DNA from: Paralithodes platypus
Lineage: Eukaryota > Arthropoda > Malacostraca > Decapoda > Lithodidae
Reading direction: 5' to 3'
DNA: 64,000 nucleotides
Assembly: GCA_032716605.1 (NCBI GenBank)
Contig: CM064512.1
Coordinates: 22,879,810 to 22,943,809, forward strand
The position numbers were made by a program, and so were the translations under genes. The notes under the pieces were generated by a model. The model had not been told where the DNA came from. It saw only the letters and a program-made list of their open reading frames with translations, and searched no databases. Shown here piece after piece: positions 22,258 to 33,673 of the stretch. The stretch's first letter is position 1. Each line of letters starts with the position of its first letter.

Positions 22258-22467
22258 TTAAACCCTTTGTGTACCGGTGACGTCTTTGTTATTGTATTCT
22301 AGATATAATTAGACGATTTTGTGAAGCTTATAAAGGATCTGTGGTAGTAAAAAGGGTTAAGATAGTTGAAAGCCTGCGAATTTTATGGAGGCCCTTCATA
22401 AACTTAATAAAATTGTCTTAGTATCAAGTATGAAATGAAACCGACAGAACTGTACTGAACGGGTTAC
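22258..22467. mobile_element. Palindromic TTAA element, family A, copy 1
   Basis: Begins TTAAACCCTTTGTGTACCGG and ends with GAACGGGTTA. The two halves are imperfect inverted repeats around an internal GGGTTAA near 22356. Relatives are at 39516-39730, 41411-41575 and 47363-47576. Confidence 0.75.
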
Positions 22468-22627
22468 GTATCGTCACCAAATTGAGCTGGCAAATTTGGT
22501 TGGTCAATGCAAAGATTGTCCAAATGTAGTGATTTTCTTATTCAAAGGTCAAGGTGAATGGTAAAGGTCACAGATTATGGTCACTATTGCTTTCTTATAT
22601 ATATTTTATATAAATGTTATATATTGT

Positions 22628-22645
22628 GATATATATATATATACA

Positions 22646-22697
<52 letters not shown>

Positions 22698-22725
22698 TAT
22701 ATATATATATATATAATTATATACA

Positions 22726-22760
<35 letters not shown>
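22628..22760. repeat. (TA)n microsatellite
   Basis: Long TA tracts with CAGTA interruptions. Open frames through it (YIYIYI) are artefacts. Confidence 0.95.
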
Positions 22761-22764
<4 letters not shown>

Positions 22765-23383
22765 TAGGCTAGTGATACCGTAATTAATTCCGATATCATA
22801 CATTATTCAGGATATTATGTTTACCATTATTGCAATACACATCAACTTTTCCTCTACGATCTACTCCTAGGTTTTCAAATTACTTACACAGTCGGGATTT
22901 TTTTAATATTAAAGGAAATGTCTAAAGGAAAATATTGTCTGGAATAGTGTTGAGACTATTGGTGATTGTTTCGTTTACCATTTCAATCAGTGTCTCCCAT
23001 TTATTCAATACCATACATAGTATAAACGGTTTGCATTTAATTATATGTGGCCTATACACTTCGTTTGCAATCAATTAAATGTAGAACTCGATACAAATTA
23101 CTATCAAAGTCGGTGTTAACTTTTAGAAAGGTTTTTGAGTATAGAGCCCTTGAGTAGCAGGGCTCGCCTTCTCACTTCCCCCTTCTCTGTCTCTATCTGT
23201 GATCCCAGCCCCTCACCTCTACAAACCCCCACATCATTAATAGGATTAATAGACAGTTTTACCATCAACTCTTCTCTATGTGTATCGAATGCAGGCAACA
23301 TTCATCACACACACTAATGAAGGGAAATATACCACATTCACACCCTTAAATCTTGGCTGTAGAAAGTGTGTGCTATGAGAGAG
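22761..23383. other. Non-coding region, nothing recognised
   Basis: AT-rich to 23100, then a short C-rich block (23160-23230). No domain in either strand. Confidence 0.45.
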
Positions 23384-25029
23384 TTACAAGGAGTTATAAG
23401 GAATAGTAAGAATATCAAAGACCTTGCGGTCAACTGGCTTATCGTTCCCGTGGACTTGTGACAACCATGCCGCATCTTGCTCCTGACTGAACATGACTGA
23501 TGCGGACTGAACCTGCAAATCTTCAGCGGACAGAGCTTTCATCGGAAGCAGGGGTGGATTCACCTTTGGAAGGCCCCTTATAGTGCTCCAGCTGTATACT
23601 CTGGTGGATGAATCGCACAGAGGACATGTCATGTTTCTTGAGTCGAGGCATAGTCAGCTGCATCACGCCAATGTTAACTGTGTTGATGATACCAGCAGGA
23701 TGCTGGGTGAACTCCATGACCATGGCGTGGGTGCTCTTCATTCCCTTTGGGCTCGCAATGTACAAATCGTAGTTGGCAGCCCAGCTGAAGATAGAGCCGA
23801 TCTCTGTGCTTAAACCAAGTTTCTTGTGGTAATCTTATTTGTTTTCCAACACGAACTTGGCCACTGACTTGCGGAAGCACAGTACTTCATTATATATGCT
23901 TGTGATACCATGCTCATTGAGAGTCTTGATGAGCTCTGAACTACCATGCTTGTGATGTAGTTTCACAGCGAGCCCAAGTGTAGTCTGGTTTCTGCCGGCA
24001 CCGCAAATGTGCTGTTGAATGCACTGAGCTAGGGTCAGGGATGGCTTTGTGATGTTGCCTCCAAATACAAGGTTGATACTAGTTTAAGAAGAGTAGCACT
24101 GGTGTTTTCAATGATCTTGTAACGAACATAGTCACTGAGGTTGTAGTCTCCAGGCCTATGTGTCGCCCTGACCTCTCCACAAATCTTCCTCACCATCTTC
24201 TCCAGCTCGTCATCGTCGCTGCTGCTTTTCTTGGCAATTTTGATAAACTGTCCAAGGCTGGCTTTAAATCCAACTACGCTTTCACAACCCTCGATGTGGA
24301 GTACAAGCAGCTTGGCGCCGAAGTAATCTGTGATGTTGGACACAAACTGTCTTCTTATCACAGTGCCCGAAGCAGCGATGTACATGGAGTACAGCTCCAC
24401 GTCTCTGTCATATTTTCAGCCATCGTCGTGATCACGGACCTCAGCGCCTCTTCCACAGGCGCCGTCATGGAGGGGCAGGACATTGGGACAACTCAAAATT
24501 TATCATAACAGCAGACATGGTATTGTGCGTCAGAAGCATGCAGATCAATGACCCCACTGAGTCGAACAACTACCTCATTAGCCCACTGGTCCTGTCTCTC
24601 ATCACAGATGTCCTCCAAGTGTTGCTTGAACGTGATATCACCACTTCTATCTACAGTTTTACACTGTCTGACCTGCACCCAGCTGTGTGGGTTCTTGCTG
24701 TCTTTCGGCTTACACTCTTTCCCACACAGCAAACAGTCTCGCTTGAAAACAAAGTTACTACATTGAGACTTCAACAATCTTTTGGAAACACCATTGTCAA
24801 TTAGTGTAGACTTTCTCTTCGGCTGTTCATTGTTTCTACTTCTCGAAGTATAGCTACAGTAACATGACTTGTGAGCTAGAATATTACTTCCAGAGGGAGT
24901 TCTGTACAGTTCATCCTGCTTCACTTTGCTTGTAGCGATGATCTTCTGCACAGCGACGGTCTTGAATGTTTGCAGCGCTCCACTGGCATTACATGGACTA
25001 AACAGGCACTTCTCCCCTCCAGCAGACAT
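23384..25029 (-). pseudogene. Broken gene of an uncharacterised repeated protein family
   Basis: The minus-strand ATG at 25029 opens MSAGGEKCLFSPCNASGALQ and a cysteine-containing N-terminal region. It includes CLLCGKECKPKDSKNPHSW (a CxxC pair), VRQCKTVDRSGDITFKQHL and RLSGVIDLHASDAQYHVCC, possibly zinc-binding. That frame stops at 24493. A second piece (24400-24035) has YFGAKLLVLHIEGCESVVGF and the helix-rich GDYNLSDYVRYKIIENTS. A frameshift near 24062 leads to a third frame with HICGAGRNQTTLGLAVKLHH, and decayed pieces continue to about 23384. I recall proteins of this general look as recurring multi-copy genes of unknown function in marine invertebrates. That is memory, not a search. Several frameshifts make this a dead copy. 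It may belong to an undescribed mobile element. Confidence 0.65.
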
Positions 25030-25912
25030 GATGAGTGTGACAGCCTGGGGGTATCAATGCTGATTACACTGGTTTGTCACAATCTGAAATGAGAAGAAAA
25101 GTTGTTAAACCACTGATCGCACAGCGTGGGGAGTGCATGCATGGTGAATATTGGTGTTTAATGAACTCTCACCCATTGCTCAACCTGCTAAACAAAATTT
25201 AATACAAAATATATAATGATTCCCGGGATATACCTACATGTAGACATAACAAACATATTATATCTACCTACCTACCCAACCTAGTAAAATGCTGGAATAG
25301 AAAGACAATGAACCACATACAATCGGTCAATATTGGTGATTTTCCAGATTTTAGGGAAAATTTGATCTCTGACCTCGGGTTTGACCTTGATACTCACCCT
25401 ATATCCACAAATTAACCCCGGAAATGGACTCCCCGTCCTGGAAAACCCCTAAAAAGAGGTATTACACGACCCTCTATGTCATCAAGATCCAAAGGTGAAA
25501 ACTGGCCGAAATTCAAGATGGCAGAGGGCGCCATCTTGAATTCTGAGAAATGCTAAAGGTTGCACAAGTAGCAACCAAGCTAATTTTGCTCTCCTAACCA
25601 TATATAATACATTTCCTCAATTTTTGTTTACAGTTATTAACATTGCAGGGTCAACATTTTGGCAACTTGACTAATAGTATCTCTACCAGGTGTCAAAGGG
25701 CCTATCCCACCCTCATCTATATGTGATGTTTACCATATTATAATCAACATCTGATGTTTCGTGAAGGTTACACAGTAATCAGATACATTCTAGTAATTAG
25801 TGTTTTAATTTCCTCTCTAGACCTCCATCAAGCATAATAAATAATCCTCAAGATCCCCCATCGATATATATTTTTACATTATTCGAAAGATAAACGTTCC
25901 TCCAAAATTACA
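25030..25912. other. Non-coding region, nothing recognised
   Basis: No gene signature. At 25495-25560 it contains AAGATGGCAGAGGGCGCCATCTT, a short perfect-looking inverted repeat. Confidence 0.45.
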
Positions 25913-26077
25913 GGCTCGCTATCGCTCGCCAGGGAAAAATGGACACCTAAATACCAGGACATTACTTGATATTGATAACAAAATGGGATGAAAGGTCTTA
26001 TAATTAACAAACTAATGGGGTAAACTTCTTAACATTTCAAACAAATAGGGATAAGCATGAGGGAGAAGGGGTTCTAT
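25913..26077. repeat. Dispersed repeat, copy 1
   Basis: Shares GGCTCGCTATC(G/A)CTCGCCAGG, GACACCTAAAT and several downstream blocks with 46597-46772. Family unknown. Confidence 0.6.
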
Positions 26078-27079
26078 ACAATGCAACTACTTCTCTTATA
26101 ACCTACTCTTACTTGTAAATATCCCTTATGTAAACAAATATAACACATATACAATATATACAAATAACATTAGATCGTCATTGTAAGTATTGACATTCAT
26201 CAGACCGGACGTTGTGCTACCATATATAATATTATAATTATGTGATTGGTCAGAATACATTATAACAACAATTCTGCCTTTGACTGCTGAGGGCTCCAGA
26301 AAAAGATTTAGAAGACAAAGACAGAATGTGCAGTACAAATTTGACTTTTTAAGTAGGAAGTGCTAACTTGACATAACGTCGAAGGATGTTTATGTGTATG
26401 CCTGTGTGTGTGCAAGTTTGTGTGTGCTTAAGCTTGTGTATGTTTGGGCAAAGTTATAGGAGTTTGGGTGTATGAGTTTGTTTCCTATTACGCACCAGTC
26501 AAATTTCAGCTCAGTGAGTTATCAGATTCGCCAACAAACCTCCTCGATGAACACTAACAGTACCGGCTTCCGCTTCTTCTTCTTTGTCCATTCCTACCAT
26601 TGGCTCATCCAATTAGGCTCCTCTTTCCTTTGTGGGGCGAAGTATTTAAAGAGCTGTTGAGTTTTGTTTTAAAGTGGAACATTATACAGTGAACCGAACC
26701 ACTTGGAACTTACTGCTATGGCTTACAAGGAAGTAAAGTCTGGTAGGACTTTTCAAAGAATGTTTTCCACGTTGTTTTTCAGTCTTAGTGAATTCTTACA
26801 GTGTTTATTCAAAGTAATGAGACTAAATACAATTGGATACAGATAGATAGACTCCAATAAGCATTGGCGAACGCCTTATATTTCTTAGATGTGCCAAAAT
26901 ATCAAGGTATATATTTTAATTGTAATACATTTGCTCAGTAATGAAAAAACAAAGCGATATCAAACACTCAATAGCCAGTTCATTTGTTTAATGCAAATCC
27001 CGATGGTAATAATTTATTTGCGTACAAACAAAAATATTAGTTCTACAAATGTTTATGAGTGATTGTACTTACAGTGATT
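26078..27079. other. Non-coding region, nothing recognised
   Basis: Contains a CCAAT motif near 26598 and TATTTAAAG at 26641-26649, which could look like a promoter, but no gene follows. Confidence 0.4.
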
Positions 27080-27425
27080 GTTGCATCCCTTGCATTATTC
27101 TACAGATATTTTCACAGCAATTGTTCCGAGGAACTTGCTTCAATTGTGCCGCCTCTCCACATCTTTCCCCGTACAACTAGGGCAGCTGAGAGCGCCCATG
27201 AATTTACACTTTCTCCTCCACAATGCAGGACTTCTGCTTATCAGAATTCATTTATCCCCAGAGCTACTACTCTTTGGAATTCACTTCCCTCGAATTGCTT
27301 TCCACAAACTTACAATCTACAAATGTTTAAATCCAGTTGTTACAAACATTTTATGAATGGAGGATGCCTTTAGGCACATGGACCTTTTTGTGTTATCTGT
27401 GTTTTTCCTTCCTCCGTTCATTGTC

Positions 27426-27456
<31 letters not shown>
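27080..27456 (+). mobile_element. 5'-truncated LINE-B fragment with poly(A) tail
   Basis: Matches the last ~375 bases of the LINE at 30546-32616, including the C-terminus ending KHFMNGGCL, the TCATTGTCTCTT end and a 27-base A tail (27430-27456). Confidence 0.88.
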
Positions 27457-28419
27457 TGAATATCGCATTTAATAATTATATTTACACCACATGGTTTAAC
27501 TAATGTGCAAACTTCACCCCGATGATGCAATATTGATTGTAGCTGCCAAAGAAAACCCCATGAAATAAAAATATATACAGATAAATATTTGCAATCCAAT
27601 TCTTACAGTAAAAAGATAGACGTTTTTAATTATTTCAAACTTAACCAGCCAATTTTATTCAGATGACAGAATACAGTATTGTAGTCGATATTGGAAAACA
27701 ATATAATTTTATGTTAAGCTAAACATATCAACACTTTGCACACTTGAATAGAACATAATACAACACATATTTAATTCAATTAGTTGAACAATCGCTCTCA
27801 CTATTATATACATTTCTCGTATGTCTTCATGTTTACGCTTAACTCAATATTCAAATGTACATTTACCAATTATATAGCAAAAGTAAAACATTATATATTT
27901 TGTTAAAATGCTTGTTAAATATGCTACTTATGTTCGTAATTCCACGTTGATGCATCTTGTTCCATGATAACAGTTATATTTCAATCTCCGCTCCAGCCAA
28001 TTATACTGGTTTAAGTTGACCTGCCTGCCACTTGAGAGAGTTACACAGAGTTACACATATACTCAGATACTCAGTCCCTAATAGGTGGTACGGCCTTAAA
28101 ACAAGGACAGTTTATAGTAGAAGAAATTAACATCAAAGTAGAAGGGTCTCTCCTCACACTCCGGCTAAAAGAAATAGAGAGAGAGAGAGAGAGAGAGAGA
28201 TACACTATCAGTGAACTGGTTTTTCTCCAAGAGCCATTAGTTCCGGCAGTTATAGTTTAAGGAAGATGAGATGTTGCTACTGCCGTTGTGCACCACACCT
28301 TCAATTTCCTCTCTTCCTCTCTTGTCTTATTGTGTCTTGTCTTATCTTGCCTTGCCTTGTTATGTCGAATGGTAATTAAATACCACTCTGGCTACATCAG
28401 CTTCCCAGAAGTTATATGG
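27457..28419. other. Non-coding region with a (GA)n tract
   Basis: No gene. (GA)n lies at 28171-28200. TCTTGTCTTA-type low-complexity sequence lies at 28310-28365. Confidence 0.45.
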
Positions 28420-29531
28420 AGATGGACCGAATATTCGTTTCGTATTCGTATGTTCGAATATTCGCAATGTTTTTCAATATTCGTAGGCCTATTAGTATTC
28501 GCATTTCCATTCATAGCTATTTGCAAACATGCAAATATGTTCACGAAACCAATAGAAGATATACAAAAATGTAAAATATTAAATTTTAAAGCGTGCGTTC
28601 GCTTGTACGATGTCGGGGAAAGGCATGCTTCTTTATTAAACCATCTAAGTACCATAGTATGTAAATGTTTTTTAACCTAATGGAACTGAAATTGTCTACA
28701 TCGACTTCCAAACCAATCTGATGTTCTCTGAACTTTGAAATAATTGTAATAGTTCCGAAATCTGACCTTGTTCATTATAACGGAATAAATGGTCTTGGTA
28801 CAATGTTACCAATGTACCGGCTACCGCTAGATCCAGCGAATCACTTCCATCACTTCCATCTAGCGACATCAAGATGTGATGAATTCTAGCGATATTCAAG
28901 TTATTTTCCCTATTTTAAGGAATTGTAGAGATTTTTCGATTGTTAAAGATTATTCTAGATACTTCAACATATGTTTTCTAGTGGCATACAAGTTTTTAGT
29001 GTCTGGTGACTATCTAGCGATTTGTCAATGCTATTCTAGCATACATTTGTGCTTTAGTTTATCATGCATTGTTTAATATATTTGCCCTTTTTCTCCAGAA
29101 GACTTCCTACATGATATAGTGTATTGTTCAAGTGATAATTAAATATTATACAGGGTTATTTTAAGTTGGCTGATGTTTATGAAACAGTAATATGCTGAAC
29201 GATGAGAATACTGTATGTAAACATGTCTCGGATATCACTGATAATTTTTGACATTCTCTTCTAAAAGCCCAATGGCTAATCAGTGGTGGTAACGAAACAC
29301 GCAGCTTTACACATTCACATCGTCATTGGCTTCCGGTAATTAATTTCATAGTAATTTAATTAACGTTTGTTGGCGATAAGAATTACAGTTCTTGAAGGAT
29401 GACAATTTCATCTTGCAAGAAAGATTGAAATATTCGCTATATTCGCTATTCGTATTCGCCAATTTTACCAACTAAAATTCGTATTCGTATTCGTATTTGC
29501 AAATAGCGAAAATTTATATTCGTTCCATCTC
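28420..29531. mobile_element. Non-autonomous hAT-like DNA element
   Basis: Terminal inverted repeats: left GAGATGGACCGAATAT (28420-28435), right complement GAGATGGAACGAATAT (29516-29531), one mismatch. Subterminal regions on both sides are rich in ATTCG/CGAAT repeats (28430-28500 and 29440-29520). GAGATG...CGAATATTCG ends are typical of some hAT elements. No transposase frame is inside, and I could not see an 8-bp target duplication, so the superfamily is provisional. Confidence 0.6.
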
Positions 29532-29536
29532 TAAAA

Positions 29537-29575
29537 TTATATATATATATATATCTATATATATATATACATTAT
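29537..29575. repeat. (TA)n microsatellite
   Basis: TA tract with one TCTA interruption just right of the hAT-like element. Confidence 0.9.
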
Positions 29576-29769
29576 ATGCTGTACTATATTCACGTTACTT
29601 TAAGCATGCACAACTAACATGGAGAACAAAGGGAGACGTAATTGACTTAGCAAGGTAATTAACTATAATCAAAGCTGGTAATGGGCTGGTCTATCAGAGT
29701 GAGAACTGAGCGATCTCTACCATACCCATAGCTTACTCTGACTGTTCCTTTTACTTATATATTTTCTAG

Positions 29770-30088
29770 ATCTCAAGTGACGGCGTCTCTTCCGTGGATT
29801 GACCTCCCAATCTACCAAGATTGGAAGCCAAAGCGTCACATTTTCCCTTGCCCCTCAACTTTCTCTTCATAATTGATGAGGGGCACAGGGCCCTGGGTGG
29901 GGCTTTGGTTTCCCGGGCGTTTCCGCACCTTCCTCAGCTCCCCGCCAAGGAGTGGCTTCGGTCACCCAGGCTTTATTGTGGTCGGCGGGGAGGGTTCTGT
30001 GGGGGCGCTCGGTTATGGCCTTGGCCTTGCTCAGGGCCTTGGGGCTGTTCGGCCAGGCAGCTTGGGGAACAACAACAACAACAACAAC
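29770..30088 (+). mobile_element. Retroposon with (AAC)n tail, SINE-like or LINE 3' end
   Basis: A GC-rich 300-base block with sharp contrast to its AT-rich flanks ends GCTTGGGGAACAACAACAAC. The short trinucleotide tail suggests target-primed retroposition. The tail region resembles the heads of the 190-bp satellite units at 17590-19020. No A/B boxes were found. Confidence 0.5.
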
Positions 30089-30545
30089 TATAATCAAAGA
30101 CAAAGACGACTGAAAAAGATGAATCAATGGTTTAGGTGGTGACAAATTAGGAGACTATTTGTTTACATAGCAAACTCTAATTCGATAATGTAAATATCAC
30201 GTTAGTCAATAATGCAAAACAAAATCAATCGAGTCAGTTCAGAAAATCCTCGAAAATTCGAGGATATGATTTGTGTCCATGAATATACTCCTTTCATAAT
30301 TTAATTGATTTTGTCCTTCCTTTAAATCAATAAGAAACCTATCATTAAACCAATAAATAGCGTGTACTGAATATGCATGTGTAGACATGAATTACTTGTC
30401 TTTTTACGAGGGATATGATATTATATAATAAGTATTAGTATAATTTGGTCATTTATGGAGAGCTAGTTCTTCCATAGGTAATTCCTAGTACATGCAACTA
30501 TGTCCCACATATTATTACTCAGATTTACTAATCCACGTGTGTAAA
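30089..30545. other. Non-coding spacer, nothing recognised
   Basis: AT-rich, with no frame or repeat boundary that I can name. Confidence 0.45.
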
Positions 30546-32616
30546 AGGCCCAGTAAAAGATCTAATTCACCCAAATGGTTCGACCATAATTGTGCTAGAG
30601 TAACTGAACAAAAAGAAATAGCCTACAATGCATACACAAGATCATAAACACATGAAGCCTTTAATTACTTTAGAAACATCAGAAATCATGCCAAAACTGT
30701 ATTAAACCTAACTAAATCAAACTTTCTCCACAAGCAGGCAAATAAACTTCTAAATAATCCAAATGATAACAAAATATTTTGGTCTACTCTTAACTCATTC
30801 AAATCCAACTTCACTACTGCTTCATCCATTCCACCATTAAAATCTCCGACTGGCAATCTTGTAAGTGACCCACGAGGTAAAGCTAACCTTCTTGCTGATA
30901 TTTTCTCCACCAACTCAACCTTAGATGAAATATATCAAGATGTCCCTGTACTTAATTTTAATTCGCCTGAAATTCCCTCACTTAAGATCCACACCAGACA
31001 TGTCAAAACTATTTTTGCAGAATCTCTCGGTAGATAAGGCTCCTGGTCCAGATGAAATTCCTCCAATAGTACTTAAGAATTGCTCCTTGGTGCTCGCTCC
31101 TGTATTGGCAATTTTTTTCCGTCTGTGAACTCATACCTCATGCTTCCTAGTACCCTGGAAAGAAGCAAACATTCATCCAGTTCCTAAAAAAGGTGCCTCT
31201 TCAGATCCATCAAACTACAGACCAATAGCTATAACTTCCACTCTTGGTAAAGTCTTTGAAATTATATTAAATAATCACATAATTAAGCATCTTGAGAATA
31301 ATAAATTAATCAGTGATAGGCAATATGGTTTTAGACGATGTCGATCAACTGCAGACATTCTTTGCCTTCTTACGCATCAAATCAACCAAGCTACAGACCA
31401 ACATGGTGAAACACATACAATAGCACTGGATATATCAAAGGCATTTGATAGAGTCTGGCATCAATCCTTATTGTCGAAGATGTCATACTACGGCCTTGCA
31501 TCATTAGTTCCACTAATTTCTTCTTATCTTCATAACAGAAAAATATGTGTAATGGTAGATGGCCTTTATTCTCAATTTCACTCAATAAGTGCTGGTGTTC
31601 CCCAGGGATCAGTTTTGGGCCCAATTCTGTTCCTCATTCATATCAATGATCTCATATCTACCACTCATAATCCAATACATTCCTACGCAGATGACTCAAC
31701 ACTCCACAATTCCTTCACATTTACCAATTCTTTCACCCAACCTGATCTTATAAATTCAAAAATAAACACTGCAATTTCTCTGAACCAGGACCTTTCTAGA
31801 ATTAATGGATGGGGACAAAAGAATCTAGTTTCCTTTAATGCACAGAAAACCAAGTACATTCAATTTTCTAACCGACAGAATCTCACTGACTCCCATATAT
31901 TTTTTAATGATGTAAATAATCCCAGTTCCCCTAGTATTGACATTCTCGGTGTAACATTAACTACTAACTTGAGCTGGACACATTATGTTAGAAGCATTGC
32001 TAAGAATGCCTCTAAAAAACTGGGACTCCTGTACAGAGTTCGAGAATTCTTCACTGACGAGCAGTTGGCCGTAATATATAAAAGTCATGTGCGTTCTCAG
32101 ATGGATTACTGTTCACCTCTGTGGGGTGGAAGTGGAGTGGTTGCATTGAGGCAGTTGGACAAAATTCAAAATAAAGCTATTAGATTAATCAATAACACTG
32201 CAATCACACAGGACCTTCCTACATTATCCATACAAAGAAACGTTGCATCCCTTGCATTATTCTACAGATATTTTCACAGCAATTGTTCCGAGGAACTTGC
32301 TTCAATTGTTCCGCCTCTCCACATCTTTTCCCGTACAACTAGGGCAGCTGAGAGCTCCCATGAATTTACACTTTCTACTCCACAATGCAGAACTTCTGCT
32401 TATCAGAATTCATTTATCCCCAGAGCTACTACTCTTTGGAATTCACTTCCCTCGAATTGCTTTCCACAAACTTACAATCTACAAATGTTTAAATCAAGTT
32501 GTTACAAACATTTTATGAATGGAGGATGCCTTTAGGCACATGGACCTTTTTGTTTTATCTGTGTTTTTCCTTCCTCCGTTCATTGTCTCTTAAAAAAAAA
32601 AAAAAAAAAAAAAAAA
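30546..32616 (+). mobile_element. LINE-B retrotransposon (CR1/Jockey-like), 5'-truncated
   Basis: Begins inside the linker between endonuclease and RT (a decayed frame with KWFDHNCARVTEQ), continues through a complete RT, and ends with a ~60-base 3' UTR and a 25-base A tail (32592-32616). The copy lacks the endonuclease and any ORF1. It is the parent type of the fragment at 27080-27456. Confidence 0.9.
30570..32535 (+). pseudogene. LINE-B reverse transcriptase, broken in its first third
   Basis: The first part is split by stops and frameshifts but readable: SVDKAPGPDEIPPIVLKNCS, then PVPKKGASSDPSNYRPIAI, FEIILNNHIIK and QYGFRRCRSTADIL. An intact frame then covers 31471-32535. Block A is ALDISKAFDRVWH (31420-31458), block B is AGVPQGSVLGPILFLIHIND and the active site is SYADDSTLH. 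A thumb and C-terminal region rich in aromatic residues ends FMNGGCL. The enzyme would reverse-transcribe the element's RNA at a nick. The truncated 5' end and disruptions mean this copy is inactive. CR1, Jockey and related clades share these motifs, and I do not assign one. Confidence 0.88.
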
Positions 32617-32801
32617 TCTACCAGTCCCTGAAAGACTTATAACGGTCAGGACAGTTAAGAGACGTTGCATAAACAACCCTCTTACATTAGTCTGATGATA
32701 ATTATGTATACGTATACATTTTCATTTAAGTTTCATTCAAGACCCAACACCCAAGAGTACTGGAAGGTTCTGCATCAAAACTCCTATAAAGGTCAGAGTA
32801 G
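32617..32801. repeat. Left flank of piggyBac copy 2, similar to the right flank
   Basis: Contains CCAACACCCAAGAGTACTGG preceded by CTTACATTAGTCTGATGATA. A diverged direct repeat of this stretch lies at 36595-36680 on the other side of the element. Confidence 0.5.
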
Positions 32802-32805
32802 TTAA

Positions 32806-32825
32806 CCCTCGTGGCCCGGGCTGCC
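32806..32825. repeat. Left terminal inverted repeat, piggyBac copy 2
   Basis: Starts CCCT and contains GGCCCGGGC, paired with the right end at 36539-36558. Confidence 0.88.
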
Positions 32826-33229
32826 TTTCTAAATGACGGAGGTCGTATCCGGGCGATCTGGCTGAAAATCAACAGAAGAAAACTAAGGCTAATCTCGCTT
32901 AATATATTACCTACATTAATAAAATATATATAAAACTGTGCGCCTTACCTTGCCGCGTAGAATGGCATTGTGCAGAGCTCTCTAGCTCAACTGGTTCCGG
33001 AGTGATGGTGATGGAAGTGGAGGTAACTTTTGCAGCATATTTACCTCGGCGCGTCCGAACACTCAACCGCGGCCCCGGCTACGACGCCCTGTTGCACTCG
33101 TTGCTCTACCCGCAATTATGCCGGGAAGCGATGTGATGGTGTTTTATTGTTTATTATGCCATTTATTATAGTTATTATGTTATTTTCACTCAATAAAGTT
33201 ATTTTCATGAAGTTATTTGTGTCTCTGTC

Positions 33230-33660
33230 ACTTATTACTTAGTTTTATTATTATTATTTTGATTATAGTGTCACTTTCACTGGACTTTGTTAGTTGATGG
33301 TGTCATTTTCACTTTTATGTATTGTTAGGTAAGCTATTAATATATATAGTGTCACTTTCACTTGTTCATATTGTTACGAAGGCACTTATTATTAATTATG
33401 TGTGTCTCTTTCACTTATACTTAGTTTTATTATTATTATAGTGTCACTTTCACTGGACTATGATAATTGATAGTGTCATTTTCACTCTTATGTATTGTTA
33501 GGTAAGCTAATAATATATATAGTGTCACTTTCACTTGTTCATATTGTTACAAAGGCACTTATTATTACTTATGTGTCTCTCACTTATACTTAGTTTTATT
33601 ATTATTATAGTGTCACTTTCACTGGACTATGATAATTGATAGTGTCACTTTCACTGTTAT
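33230..33660. repeat. Tandem repeat inside piggyBac, ~180-bp unit
   Basis: About two and a half units, each carrying several TGTCACTTTCACT motifs and ATTGTTA(G/C)(G/A). Subterminal repeated motifs can be transposase-binding sites in DNA transposons, but this is unproven here. Confidence 0.75.
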
Positions 33661-33673
33661 TGTCACGGGCACT

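Noticed and set aside
22577..22799. Frames of alternating Tyr and Ile
   Set aside because: Translations of (TA)n microsatellites; the same holds for frames at 1350-1565, 5828-6091 and 18863-19211.
26598..26649. CCAAT plus TATTTAAAG as a gene promoter
   Set aside because: No open frame, exon or transcript-like structure follows within the next kilobase.
28288..28680. 130-codon frame as a host gene
   Set aside because: It straddles the left end of the hAT-like element and has no domain or splice context.
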